Of a stretch of 54,086 bases of DNA, positions 23,563 to 32,479 are shown piece after piece. How positions within the stretch are numbered: position 1 is the stretch's first letter; every line of letters starts with the position of its first letter. The notes under the pieces are model-generated. The model made no database searches. It saw only the letters and a program-made list of their open reading frames with translations, and had not been told where the DNA came from. Origin of the DNA: Clostridiales bacterium UBA6114 (GTDB lineage: Bacteria; Bacillota; Clostridia; Oscillospirales; Butyricicoccaceae); the NCBI GenBank assembly GCA_002423435.1, contig DIWE01000015.1, positions 1-54,086 of the forward strand. Direction: 5' to 3'. The translations under genes were made by a program, and so were the position numbers.

Positions 23563-24306
23563 TCAAGCTATGATCAGTTCAACATTTTTATTGCGCAAGG
23601 TTTCTTCCATCTCCGGATTGTTAAGCGGCTCATCCACGATAATGGTGTCTACCTCATCAAAGCTGGCAAAAAGCCGAATCGAATCGATGGAAAATTTATA
23701 TACTTCTGTCAGCAGAACGACCTTTTCTGCCGATTCAATCAATGCACTTTTTAAGTTTGCCTGGGCAGCCGTAACACAAGCAAGCCCTTGGTTAGGCCTG
23801 ATTCCGGTGGTCGTAAGGAAAAGAAGGGGAAAACGAAGCTGACGAACATAGCGTTCCGTATCGGATCCCACCAGCGCTTCCTGCCGACCTTCCAGAAAAC
23901 CGCATGTGAGATAGGTAGAAACCTTTGAAGAGGCTAAAACATTGGCAACGGAGAGCGAATTCGTATAGACACAGATATCATCCCGATCGGTGAGCTCCAT
24001 TGCAAGTGCCTTGGAGGATACACCGGAATCTAAGAAGATGGTTGCATTCTCGGGAATAAGGGATGCCGCTGCCTTTGCCACGCGAATCTTGCCTTCGGAG
24101 AGCGTTATATTGTTTACAATTGCGGGTGGAATATATTTGGCATATCCATGCGTGCGTACAATATAGCCGTTTTCTTCCAAAAAGGCCAAATCGCGCCTTA
24201 CAGTGGCAGGCGATTCGTTAACCATGCTGATCAGCTTTTTTACCGATACAATATTTTCCGTCATGAGATGGTTAATTATAAACTGCCGCCGTTCGTCTAT
24301 TTTCAT
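23563..24306 (-). CDS. DeoR/GlpR-family transcriptional regulator
   Basis: A 247-residue repressor. The N-terminal winged helix (MKIDERRQFIINHLMTENIV, then KKLISMVNESPATVRRDLAFLEENGYIVRTHG, residues 1-55) binds DNA, and the C-terminal sugar-phosphate sensing domain shows IFLDSGVSSKALA, VYTNSLSVANVL, TTTGIRPNQGLACV and VDTIIVDEP. Effectors of this family are usually phosphorylated sugar intermediates. CTGGAGGAG precedes the ATG. It is divergent from the 24742-39162 operon and most likely represses it through TTGATTA sites overlapping the operon promoter. Confidence 0.92.
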   Translation of the reverse strand: MKIDERRQFIINHLMTENIVSVKKLISMVNESPATVRRDLAFLEENGYIVRTHGYAKYIPPAIVNNITLSEGKIRVAKAAASLIPENATIFLDSGVSSKALAMELTDRDDICVYTNSLSVANVLASSKVSTYLTCGFLEGRQEALVGSDTERYVRQLRFPLLFLTTTGIRPNQGLACVTAAQANLKSALIESAEKVVLLTEVYKFSIDSIRLFASFDEVDTIIVDEPLNNPEMEETLRNKNVELIIA

Positions 24307-24367
24307 ATGCTCCTCCAGATATCAAAGCGATTTACAATCACACCGATGATTATATAAATATTTAATA

Positions 24368-24395
24368 TTATTATATTTTTAAAGAGAAAAGTCAA
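24368..24395 (-). promoter_or_regulatory. Promoter of the DeoR-family gene
   Basis: On the minus strand TTGACT (24395-24390) is followed after 16 bases by TAATAA (24373-24368). It lies about 60 bases before the ATG. Confidence 0.45.
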
Positions 24396-24461
24396 GATGC
24401 GCGATAAAAGAAAAATAGAAATTAGAAAAAATCACTAAATTATTAAAATAATTATTATAAC

Positions 24462-24499
24462 TTGATTACATATATTGATTATTGACAGAATATAATCAA
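24462..24499. promoter_or_regulatory. Candidate DeoR operator repeats
   Basis: TTGATTA occurs at 24462-24468 and 24475-24481, and its complement TAATCAA at 24493-24499. The three copies overlap the -35 box and spacer of the operon promoter. Repeated short sites overlapping the promoter are typical of DeoR-family repressors. Confidence 0.5.
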
Positions 24500-24510
24500 A
24501 TTGCTATAAT
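24482..24510 (+). promoter_or_regulatory. Perfect-consensus sigma-70 promoter of the sugar operon
   Basis: TTGACA (24482-24487), a 17-base spacer and TATAAT (24505-24510) match the consensus in every position. Transcription should start near 24517, leaving an untranslated leader of about 225 bases (24517-24741) in which I see no gene and no known riboswitch. The 435-base gap 24307-24741 is otherwise AT-rich regulatory DNA. Confidence 0.8.
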
Positions 24511-24741
24511 TGCTTTAACGATTTCGCGTGAATTGATCAAATGTAAGTATATATATAATTTGGCTTTTGAACCTTCAAAACCCGTTTCCACAAAGGAATA
24601 TATATCATTGATGGGCTGTTTTGGAAAACCTTTATTTTAATGCCGCTGCGAGACTCTACGCATTGGACCGCAAAGTTTGATCGATGCGCGGTTATAATCG
24701 TCAATAAATTTGTTATATTGTGATTGGTCAGGGGGGATATC

Positions 24742-25815
24742 ATGCGAATGATGAAAGCACTGGTACACGAAAAGGCGGGGCGGCCGAATGCAGGCATAAA
24801 ATTGGTTCCGTATCCATCCTGCAAAGACGACGAAGTGATTATCAAGATTATGGCTTGCGGGATCTGCAAGTGGGCGGAAATCAATCATGATACGGTCGGT
24901 GGCGGCGGGAGTCTGGCCAAATATCCGGTGATCACCGGCCATGAGTTTGCGGGCATCGTCGAAGAAGTCGGCAAAAACGTGATTGATCTGAAGCCGGGCG
25001 ACAGGGTTACGGCCGATAATGCGGTTCCATGCGGAGAATGCTGGTACTGCAAGAACGGGAAGCCGCTTTTCTGCGAGCATTTCGGCTCACACGGACATAA
25101 CCGCAACGGCGGATTTGCGCAATATATGAACATCGCGGCACGCAATATAGTAAAGATACCGGATAATCTGTCTTTCGACGAAGCAAGTATAGCCGAACCG
25201 GTAGCGTGTGCTGTGGAAGCCTTGGACCGGGCGGACATAAGATCCGGCGAGGAAGTGATCGTCAGCGGCATGGGACCCCACGGTTTGATTTTGGCGCAGC
25301 TTTGCCATTTCTCAAACGCGCAGCATTGCGCAGCGATCGGCCTGGTCGAATCGCGGCTTAAAACCCTTAAAAGCTATGGGCTTACAACCGTTCTCGCGCA
25401 GCGAAACGATCCTTCCGTTCATGAAGCGGTATTGGGAAAAATGTTCCCAAATGGGGTGGACTGCATCATCGATACATCGGGCGCGTGGCCTATGGTCCAA
25501 AGCCTGATGAAATTCCTCCGCAAGGGCGGCCGTTTCGTGCAGTATGGAAGCTATCACGCGCAGATACAGATGGATAATCCCGCAAAGTTTTTAAACGATC
25601 TGCATTTTAATAACCAGAAGTATATCGGCGTCAGCTGTCAGGTGAACAATTTCCCGCGCGCGATAGAGTATATGAAAAGCGGGAAATGCAATGTAAGTTC
25701 CCTGGTCACCCATACCTTTGACCTGGACGATTACTTTCTGGCTCTGGACACCAACAAAACAGACAAGTCGGCTTTGAAGGTCATCATTCATCCAAACGGC
25801 GACATAGAGGCGTAA
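24742..25815 (+). CDS. Zinc-dependent alcohol dehydrogenase (MDR family), first copy
   Basis: A 357-residue medium-chain dehydrogenase, cytosolic, NAD(P)-dependent. Catalytic zinc residues appear in ACGICKWAE and GHEFAG, and the structural zinc site is CGECWYCKNGKPLFC. The nucleotide-binding segment reads VSGMGPHGLILAQL, so the glycine motif is GxGxxG with Pro-His inside. Relatives are sorbitol, threonine and other polyol dehydrogenases. AGGGGGGA precedes the ATG; a second ATG two codons later is possible. It is the first gene of the DeoR-controlled operon and is closely related to the dehydrogenase at 35518 (both start MMKALV-EK-GR). Confidence 0.88.
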   Translation: MRMMKALVHEKAGRPNAGIKLVPYPSCKDDEVIIKIMACGICKWAEINHDTVGGGGSLAKYPVITGHEFAGIVEEVGKNVIDLKPGDRVTADNAVPCGECWYCKNGKPLFCEHFGSHGHNRNGGFAQYMNIAARNIVKIPDNLSFDEASIAEPVACAVEALDRADIRSGEEVIVSGMGPHGLILAQLCHFSNAQHCAAIGLVESRLKTLKSYGLTTVLAQRNDPSVHEAVLGKMFPNGVDCIIDTSGAWPMVQSLMKFLRKGGRFVQYGSYHAQIQMDNPAKFLNDLHFNNQKYIGVSCQVNNFPRAIEYMKSGKCNVSSLVTHTFDLDDYFLALDTNKTDKSALKVIIHPNGDIEA

Positions 25816-25864
25816 GGGCCTTGCTGTATACATAATTGACAGACAGAAAATAAGGAGGTTCAAT

Positions 25865-26341
25865 ATGAAAATTGCATTTGGCGCAGATCCCGGCGGATTC
25901 GGCCTAAGAGAGGGCGTGCTGGCACATCTGAAGGAAAAGGGCCACGAGGTAACGGACCTCGGCACCCAGGATATGAACAATGCCGTGCCGTATATGATCG
26001 TCGGCAGGAACGTCGCCACAGCGGTTACCGGCGGCGAGGCGGATTTCGGCGTCGTTATGTGCGGCACCGGAATGGGCGTCAGCATCGCGACCAACAAGAA
26101 CAAAGGCGCCCGCTGCGCTATGGTCGAGAGCTACTATACCGCGCGGGAGAGCCGCATCATCAACGACGCCAATATCATCGCGCTGGGCGGGACCACGACC
26201 AGCCTCCGCATGGCGTGCGAGATGATCGATGTATTTTTAGAGACCGAGTTCGGACAGGGATTGCCTAATGTTCGTGTGGAAAGGATCAGAAACGGAGCAA
26301 AGAGCCTGGCCGCGTTCGAGGACGAGCAATTCGGCAGATAG
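25865..26341 (+). CDS. RpiB/LacAB-family sugar isomerase with altered phosphate site
   Basis: A 158-residue isomerase of the ribose-5-phosphate isomerase B fold. The proton-transfer cysteine (Cys66 in VMCGTGMGVSIATNK) and Arg137 are kept. Compared with E. coli RpiB as I recall it, His10 is replaced by Pro9 (GADPGGF), Tyr43 by Val, the ring-opening His99 by Ile99 (SRIINDAN) and phosphate-binding Arg133 by Leu133. The fold and chemistry should be kept, but a 5-phosphate sugar is an unlikely substrate. AAGGAGG precedes the ATG. It lies directly before the first transketolase pair, so it may interconvert an unphosphorylated aldose and ketose, for instance a tetrose derivative. Confidence 0.88.
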   Translation: MKIAFGADPGGFGLREGVLAHLKEKGHEVTDLGTQDMNNAVPYMIVGRNVATAVTGGEADFGVVMCGTGMGVSIATNKNKGARCAMVESYYTARESRIINDANIIALGGTTTSLRMACEMIDVFLETEFGQGLPNVRVERIRNGAKSLAAFEDEQFGR

Positions 26342-26382
26342 AAAGAAAAATGCATTGATCAACCGAGGGAGAAAGGGTTTTC

Positions 26383-27225
26383 ATGAAAACAGACGATATA
26401 AATGAGCTGAAAAAAATTGCCGTTAAGTGCCGCAAGAACATTTTAAGAATGATCAGAGCAAATGGAAGCGGGCATCTTGGCCCCGCGTATTCATGCATTG
26501 ACATCGTAACGGCGCTGTATTTTCACGGTATGAACGTCGATCCGCAAAACCCCAAAATGGCGGATCGCGATATCTTCCTTCTGTCGGCCGGGCATAAGAG
26601 CATGGCGCAGTATGCGGCGCTGGCCGAAGCGGGCTTTTTTGAAAAGAATATTCTGGATACCTTCGGCCAGTTTGGGAGCCGGATTCCCGGGCATCCCGAT
26701 ATGCACAAACTCCCGGGTATCGAGGCCAATACCGGCTCGCTGGGCCACGGCCTGAATCTCGCCTGCGGCATTGCCTTGGGCAAAAAGCAGGACGGACTGG
26801 GTGCAAAGGTATTTGTGATCATGGGCGACGGAGAGCTGGCGGAAGGGTCGAACTGGGAGGCCGCTGCGGTTGCGGCCCACTACGGGCTGGATAACCTGGC
26901 GGTATTTGTGGATCACAACGGTCTCCAGATCAGCGGACGGACTAAGGATGTCATGAGCTTTGAGCCGGTGGCGGATCACTTCGCCGGATTTGGCTGGGCA
27001 ACGAAGCGGATCACGGGCAACGACATGGCCGAGATTGTCGCCGCCATCGACGCCATTCCCTTTGAGAGGGGAAAGCCCAGCCTGATCGTTGCGGACACTG
27101 TAAAGGGAAGAGGCTTTTCCAAGGCGGAGAATCAGGCCGGGTATCACTACTGGAAACCGTCCGCGGAAGATATGGCCCTCGCGGAGAAAGAACTGGAAGA
27201 CGATTCGGCGGGGGTGGGAAAATGA
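26383..27225 (+). CDS. Transketolase N-terminal subunit, pair 1
   Basis: A 280-residue protein carrying the thiamine diphosphate-binding half of a split transketolase. It shows ANGSGHLGPAYSCIDIVTALYF, LSAGHKSMAQYAALAEAGFF, PGIEANTGSLGHGLNLACG and the metal/ThDP motif MGDGELAEGSNWEAA through VDHNGLQISG. Transketolases move a two-carbon ketol unit between sugars. It overlaps the next gene by four bases (ATGA), as expected for two halves that assemble. A second, clearly different pair follows at 29339, so this pair probably has its own donor or acceptor specificity. Confidence 0.93.
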   Translation: MKTDDINELKKIAVKCRKNILRMIRANGSGHLGPAYSCIDIVTALYFHGMNVDPQNPKMADRDIFLLSAGHKSMAQYAALAEAGFFEKNILDTFGQFGSRIPGHPDMHKLPGIEANTGSLGHGLNLACGIALGKKQDGLGAKVFVIMGDGELAEGSNWEAAAVAAHYGLDNLAVFVDHNGLQISGRTKDVMSFEPVADHFAGFGWATKRITGNDMAEIVAAIDAIPFERGKPSLIVADTVKGRGFSKAENQAGYHYWKPSAEDMALAEKELEDDSAGVGK

Positions 27226-28154
27226 AATACGAAATGTTTGACGCAAAAAAAATAATCGGCGAGGTCACCCTTGCCGAAGCCGACGTAAATCCGAACATTG
27301 TAGTGGTTTCCACCGACAGCGCGCCCAGAACAGGCATGGGTGAATTTATTGCTAAATATCCAAAACGCTATTATGAGCTCGGCATTATGGAACAAGGGGC
27401 CATCGGCGTCTCGGCCGGGCTGGCCACTACGGGGAAAATCCCTGTATTTTGTGCACCCGCGCCATTCGTGACCGCTCGTCCCTTTGAAATGTTCAAAATC
27501 GACGTCGGCTACATGCATCAGAATGTCAAAGCCATCGGCAGAAACTGTGGCTTCAACTATTCGGACCTCGGCCCCACGCACTATGGCCTTGAGGATATGG
27601 CGCTTGTCCGCCTGATTCCCGATGTCGCGGTACTCGCGCCGATCGATGCGTCGCAGCTAAGAGGGGCGATGCGGGCGATGCTCCGCCATGACGGGCCGGT
27701 TTATCTGCGTATCGGAACCGCGCCCATTCCAAAGATTTTTGACAATGAGAATTTTGAAATCGGAAAGGGCACCGTTGTCCGCGAGGGCAGCGATGTTGCA
27801 ATCCTTACTACGGGCGAGATCTCGCTGAACGTCTTTGAGGCGGCGGAAAAGCTGGGCGCAAACGGAATCAGCGCCATGGTTGTTGCAATGCCTACCATGG
27901 CTCCGATCGATGAAGAGATTATCGTCAAAGCGGCGAAACAGACGGGAAAGATCGTGACGGTTGAAGAGCATTATGTTGTCAGCGGGCTGGGCTCCGCCGT
28001 ATGCGAAGTGTGCGCCAGGTCATCGCCGGTGCCGGTGGAGCGTTTGGGCGTGCCGCAGATGTATCTGAGCGCGGGCCCATATAACGATCTGGTGAAGTAC
28101 TGCAAGCTGGATGTCGAGGGGATTGCGGATTCGGTTGCGAGCTTTCTCAAATGA
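27222..28154 (+). CDS. Transketolase C-terminal subunit, pair 1
   Basis: A 310-residue partner with the pyrimidine-binding and C-terminal domains. Motifs are VVVSTDSAPRTGMGEF, RYYELGIMEQGAIGVSAGLA (glutamate that activates ThDP), FNYSDLGPTHYGLEDMALVR, GSDVAILTTGEI and VTVEEHYVVSGLGSAVCEV. It is coupled to the N-terminal subunit by an ATGA overlap and should form the active heterotetramer with it. Sequence differences from the second C-subunit (30200) in the substrate region suggest distinct substrates. Confidence 0.93.
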   Translation: MKYEMFDAKKIIGEVTLAEADVNPNIVVVSTDSAPRTGMGEFIAKYPKRYYELGIMEQGAIGVSAGLATTGKIPVFCAPAPFVTARPFEMFKIDVGYMHQNVKAIGRNCGFNYSDLGPTHYGLEDMALVRLIPDVAVLAPIDASQLRGAMRAMLRHDGPVYLRIGTAPIPKIFDNENFEIGKGTVVREGSDVAILTTGEISLNVFEAAEKLGANGISAMVVAMPTMAPIDEEIIVKAAKQTGKIVTVEEHYVVSGLGSAVCEVCARSSPVPVERLGVPQMYLSAGPYNDLVKYCKLDVEGIADSVASFLK

Positions 28155-28236
28155 GCGTGGCTTTACAGAAAGTGCCGTTTCCGGCTGCCGGGACCAGGCA
28201 TATTTCGCGCACGAATGAAAAAAAGGTGGCAATCAC

Positions 28237-29274
28237 ATGAACAATCTTGCGGCGGTGATGACGGACATCCGGAAATTCGAATTCAAGGAAGTGCCCATGC
28301 CCACAGTAAACGCGGGCGAGGTCGGCATCGCCGTAAAGGATGTGGGGATCTGCGGGTCGGATATCCACTTTTTTAATGGCGATGCTCAAAAGATCTTCCC
28401 CGACGCCCTTCCGTTTATCCTCGGCCATGAGTGCGGCGGCGTGGTTTACGAGGTGGGCGCCGGCGTTGAGGGCCTGAAAGCTGGAGACTGTGTTGCCATC
28501 GAGCCCGGCGTGCCCTGCGGCAAATGCGAAATGTGCCAGACGGGGAGATACAACCTCTGCAAAAAAGTCCGCTTTATGGCTACGCCGCCGCATAACGGCG
28601 GGCTTCAAAAATACATATCCTTTCCGGCGCACAAGACATATAAGCTTCCCGAAAACATGTCCACGATGGAGGGCGCGCTTTTGGAGCCGCTGTCCGTCGG
28701 TATCCATGCCGCGGCGCGCGGCGGCGTCAGGCTGGGGAATTCGGTCGCCATTCTTGGCGGCGGATGCATAGGCATGTGTACGCTTCTGGCTGCAAAGGCT
28801 TGCGGTGCGGCGCGTATTATCGTAGCGGATATCGTAAACAGCCATCTGGATAAGGCGCTCGAGATGGGTGCGACGGATGTGGTAAACTCCAAAACAGACG
28901 ACGCAGTGGCGCGAATCAACGCGCTCACCGGCGGCGAAGGCGCAGACGTCGTATTTGAAACCGCCGGCATTGCCGCTACGGCTGCGCAGACCGGTTATGT
29001 TGTCAGACGCGGCGGCACGATCGTCATGGTTGGCAACATCCTCGGAGACGTGCCCTTCAGCTTCAGAAATATCTATATCAAAGAGGCGCAGATAAAGGGC
29101 GTGTTCCGTTATCACTCGACATACCCGACGGCGATTGAAGCTGTTTCGTCGGGCCGCATAGCGATAAAGCAGATCGTTACCGGGGTATATGCTTTTGCCG
29201 ATGCCGAACAGGGCTTTGTGCAGGCGCTGGACAACAAGGAGCAATGCCTTAAGAACGTTATCCATATCGATTAA
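28237..29274 (+). CDS. Zinc-dependent polyol dehydrogenase (sorbitol/xylitol type)
   Basis: A 345-residue MDR dehydrogenase close to sorbitol (L-iditol) dehydrogenases. Features are VGICGSDIHFFNGD, GHECGGVVYEVGAGVEGLKAGD, the structural zinc motif CGKCEMCQTGRYNLC, LEPLSVGIHAAARG and nucleotide-binding AILGGGCIGMCTLLAAK. It would oxidise a polyol or reduce a ketose with NAD(H). AAAAAAGGTGG precedes the ATG. It lies between the two transketolase pairs. If the operon consumes an alditol, this is the best candidate for the first oxidation. Confidence 0.9.
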   Translation: MNNLAAVMTDIRKFEFKEVPMPTVNAGEVGIAVKDVGICGSDIHFFNGDAQKIFPDALPFILGHECGGVVYEVGAGVEGLKAGDCVAIEPGVPCGKCEMCQTGRYNLCKKVRFMATPPHNGGLQKYISFPAHKTYKLPENMSTMEGALLEPLSVGIHAAARGGVRLGNSVAILGGGCIGMCTLLAAKACGAARIIVADIVNSHLDKALEMGATDVVNSKTDDAVARINALTGGEGADVVFETAGIAATAAQTGYVVRRGGTIVMVGNILGDVPFSFRNIYIKEAQIKGVFRYHSTYPTAIEAVSSGRIAIKQIVTGVYAFADAEQGFVQALDNKEQCLKNVIHID

Positions 29275-29338
29275 GCATAGAGGTGGGTTCGGATATGCCT
29301 CTTCTTAAGCCATAAAATATATCAGGGGGTCAATAACG

Positions 29339-30163
29339 TTGCGCAATCTAAAGAAACTAGCTCTTGAAATTCGAATCGAGACCTTGAACATGCTTTCAAA
29401 GCATGGATTCGGTCATGTTGGAGGTTCGCTTTCCATAGCGGATGCAATTGCGGTCCTGTACGGAAAACAGATGAAGCATGATCCCGGGAACCCCAGGTGG
29501 GACGGCAGGGACTACCTGGTGCTTTCCAAGGGCCACTGCGGCCCGGCTCTTTACGCGGCGCTTGCCATTGAGGGATTCTTCCCCCGGGAGGAGCTTCTGA
29601 CCATCAATCATCTCGGAACACGGCTACCGAGCCATGCGGACAAAAATCTTACGCCGGGCATCGATATGACGACCGGCTCTCTCGGCCAGGGCGTATCCTG
29701 CGCGCTGGGCATGGCGATGGGCCTTAAGCTCCAGGGAAAGCCCAACATGGTATACGCAATCATCGGCGACGGCGAAGCACAGGAGGGTCAGGTTTGGGAA
29801 ACCATGATGATCGCACCCAACAAGGGCGTCAAGAATTTCATCGTCATGCTGGACGACAATAAGCAGCAGCTGGATGAGTTTACCGACAACATTTCTTCCC
29901 TTGGCGATATGTGCAGGAAGGCGGAAGATTTCGGATGGCTTGCATTGGATGTCGACGGGCATGACGCGGATGCCATAGACGCCGCCATAGACAAATGCAA
30001 GAGCTCCGATAAGCCCGGTTTTATCAACTTGAATACGATCAAGGGCAAGGGGTGGCCGGAAAAGGAGGCCGTGCTTGGAAATCATGCCTTCAGGGGTGCG
30101 GCTTTCGGGGGCGTTGACGAGGTCATTGCGAATCTTCGCAAGGAACTTGCGGCCATGCAATAA
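29339..30163 (+). CDS. Transketolase N-terminal subunit, pair 2
   Basis: A 274-residue thiamine diphosphate-binding half of a second split transketolase. It has SKHGFGHVGGSLSIADAIAVLYG, LSKGHCGPALYAALAIEGFF, PGIDMTTGSLGQGVSCALGMAMG and IGDGEAQEGQVWE. The start is TTG at 29339, preceded by CAGGGGG at normal spacing; there is no in-frame ATG nearby. It is only moderately similar to pair 1, so the pairs are not a recent duplication. The low-efficiency start may hold its amount down. Confidence 0.92.
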   Translation: MRNLKKLALEIRIETLNMLSKHGFGHVGGSLSIADAIAVLYGKQMKHDPGNPRWDGRDYLVLSKGHCGPALYAALAIEGFFPREELLTINHLGTRLPSHADKNLTPGIDMTTGSLGQGVSCALGMAMGLKLQGKPNMVYAIIGDGEAQEGQVWETMMIAPNKGVKNFIVMLDDNKQQLDEFTDNISSLGDMCRKAEDFGWLALDVDGHDADAIDAAIDKCKSSDKPGFINLNTIKGKGWPEKEAVLGNHAFRGAAFGGVDEVIANLRKELAAMQ

Positions 30164-30199
30164 ATAATGTCCACAAATAAACTTGAGGAGATTTGCATT

Positions 30200-31180
30200 A
30201 TGATCAAACTGGTAAAAGACACATTGGAAGATATTGAGCTGACCAGAGCTTATAATCAGCAGCTTGTCGTGCTGGCAAAGGAAAATCCGAAGATCGTGGA
30301 TGTGGAAGCGGACGTGGGCAACTGCATCTTCGGACCAGACTTCCAAAAAGTATTTCCGGACCGCTATATCAATATCGGCATCTGTGAGCAGTCGCTCTCC
30401 AGCATCTCCGCCGGGATGTCCGCAGTCGGGCTGATCCCGTTTTGCCATACCTTTGCGGTATTTGCGTCGAGAAGAATGTGCGACCAGAACTACATATCCT
30501 GCGCTTACGCTAAAAACAACGTGAAGATCATTGCCTCCGCGCCGGGTATTTCCTCCGGCGAAAACGGCGGAACGCATCATGCAAACGAGGATATCGCACT
30601 GGTCCGGCCCATCACGGACATCGTCATCATGGAGCCTGCCGACAGTACGGCCATGCGCTGGGCGGTTAAAACCGCGGCCGAAAATTTTGGCGTGTATTAT
30701 ATTCGCGCCGAGCGTTTGAAAGGAAACAGGCTGTATGAGGATGATTCGGGGTTTGCAATCGGCAAGGCCAACGTCCTTCGCGGCGGAAGCGATGTAACAT
30801 TGATCGCGGAAGGCAGCCTTATGGTCGGCACCTGCCTCAAGGCGGCGGAGCTTCTCCAGAAAAGGGGCATTTCCGCGCGGGTAGTCGATATTTTCACGAT
30901 CAAGCCTATCGATGTGGATACTGTCGTGCAGTGCGCCAGGGAGACCGGGGCCATCGTTACGGCGGAAAATCATTCCATCACCGGCGGGCTCGGCAGCGCG
31001 GTTTCCGAGGTCCTGTGCGATTCGTTCTGCGCAGTTCCCGTGAAGCGGATCGGCATTCCCAACCGCTTCGGCGAGGTGGGACAGCCTGCAGAGCTCCAGG
31101 CGGTCATGCATATGACCGATCAGGACATTGCAAAAGCTGCCGAGAAAGTCATTGCAGGAAAAAAGCAAGATGAGAAATAA
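30200..31180 (+). CDS. Transketolase C-terminal subunit, pair 2
   Basis: A 326-residue partner subunit. Motifs include VDVEADVGNCIF, RYINIGICEQSLSSISAGMSAVG (activating glutamate), GENGGTHHANEDIALVRP, GSDVTLIAEGSLMVGTCLKA and VTAENHSITGGLGSAVSEV. GAGGAG fixes the ATG at 30200 rather than an ATG at 30167. Its last codons overlap the start of the MFS gene. Together with 29339 it makes a complete transketolase. Confidence 0.92.
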   Translation: MIKLVKDTLEDIELTRAYNQQLVVLAKENPKIVDVEADVGNCIFGPDFQKVFPDRYINIGICEQSLSSISAGMSAVGLIPFCHTFAVFASRRMCDQNYISCAYAKNNVKIIASAPGISSGENGGTHHANEDIALVRPITDIVIMEPADSTAMRWAVKTAAENFGVYYIRAERLKGNRLYEDDSGFAIGKANVLRGGSDVTLIAEGSLMVGTCLKAAELLQKRGISARVVDIFTIKPIDVDTVVQCARETGAIVTAENHSITGGLGSAVSEVLCDSFCAVPVKRIGIPNRFGEVGQPAELQAVMHMTDQDIAKAAEKVIAGKKQDEK

Positions 31181-32384
31181 GTATACGGTGCTCGCGGCAT
31201 GCACAGTCGCCATGTTTGCAACCGGTATGAATTATGTGTGGAGCATCTTCCAGGTTCCGGTCATGGAATACTACGGTGTCGGCGCAATTGCGGCATCGAA
31301 GGTATTCTACCTGTTTGTCACGTTCAACACGATTGGCATCTTTGTTGGAGGCAGGGTTTATGACCGCCTGGGTCCTAAAATACCGATGATTGTCGGCTGC
31401 TGCCTTTATCTCAGCGGCCTGTTTGCCTGCTCTTTTGTTCCCCAAGACAAATTTGAGCTTTTGTATGTGACCTACAGCGCTCTTTTGAGCTTCGGGGGCG
31501 GAATCGTTTATCCCTGCGCCACTTCCTGCGCGCAACAGTGGTGGCCGGAAAAGAAAGGCTTTGCCACAGGCGTCGTACTCAGCATGCTGGGCATTTCCAC
31601 ACTGGTGTTCACGCCGGTTATAAACGCACTCATCGCAAATGATTCCTCGAGGGTTCCGTTTACATTTCGCGTCCTGGGCATCGCTTTCAGCATTCTGCTT
31701 ATCGCGGCGTATGGTTTTATGCGCGCGCCCGAGCGCAAAGCCGCTTGCGAAGAAACGGCGAATGGAGCCGGCGGTAAGAAAAACGCGGTCGTGGAGATCC
31801 TGAAAAGCAAGTCCTACTATATGCTGTTTCTGTGTGTAGCCCTTGGCCCCATTGGATATTATACGGTGAATCCGATCGCAAAGATCCTTGGCGTACAGAG
31901 AGGACTCAGTGATGCGCTGATCGTATACATGATTATGGCAAGCGGCGTCGGATCTGCCGCGGGAAGACTTGTATGCGGGAAATTATCCGATAACGTTGGT
32001 TCCCGAACCATGCTGTCTATTCTTTTTTGCGCTTCGGCGGGGTGCATTTTGGGACTGGCATTTGCGAGCGGCATATCCTTCTTTGCGCTTGTTATTCTCT
32101 TAACATTCATATTCGGCGGTTTTGCAGGCATTACGCCTTCGCTGGGGGTTGATTATTTTGGCGGCGAAAATGTCGGTACCGTGATAAGCATGCTCTGCGT
32201 GGCAGTCCTGGCCTCCAGTTTTGTATCTCCCGCCGTTGTCAGCGCTCTGGCAACGCCTAAGGGAGATCTCACCATCTGGAATTATGCGGCCTGTGCAGTC
32301 CTGGCGCTGGTTGGCCTGATTGTATCCAGAATCAATCGACTTCCAAAAAACAACCGAGTGGAGAGGCCGACAGAGATCTCGTAA
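31170..32384 (+). CDS. MFS transporter, OFA (oxalate/formate antiporter) family
   Basis: A 404-residue carrier with 12 predicted helices in two halves. It has the OFA-like start (KYTVLAACTVAMFATGMNYVWSIFQVPV), the MFS loop motif GGRVYDRLGPKIPMIVG and a second-half counterpart AAGRLVCGKLSDNVGSR. Family members exchange small carboxylates. It overlaps the transketolase stop by 11 bases, so it belongs to the operon. Because a TRAP importer follows, this carrier may export the end product (an acid or sulfonate) or be a second importer; the sequence does not settle this. Confidence 0.9.
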   Translation: MRNKYTVLAACTVAMFATGMNYVWSIFQVPVMEYYGVGAIAASKVFYLFVTFNTIGIFVGGRVYDRLGPKIPMIVGCCLYLSGLFACSFVPQDKFELLYVTYSALLSFGGGIVYPCATSCAQQWWPEKKGFATGVVLSMLGISTLVFTPVINALIANDSSRVPFTFRVLGIAFSILLIAAYGFMRAPERKAACEETANGAGGKKNAVVEILKSKSYYMLFLCVALGPIGYYTVNPIAKILGVQRGLSDALIVYMIMASGVGSAAGRLVCGKLSDNVGSRTMLSILFCASAGCILGLAFASGISFFALVILLTFIFGGFAGITPSLGVDYFGGENVGTVISMLCVAVLASSFVSPAVVSALATPKGDLTIWNYAACAVLALVGLIVSRINRLPKNNRVERPTEIS

Positions 32385-32479
32385 GCGCGAAAAACTAATT
32401 TGGATTAGAGCCGGAAACAGATGCGGATATGTTTCCGGGTTTGTGATCAAAAATGAGTCAAATTTAGGAGGTAAGACAA

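Noticed and set aside
29624..31213. 529-codon minus-strand frame opposite the second transketolase
   Set aside because: Antisense shadow of two well-supported genes; no family features.
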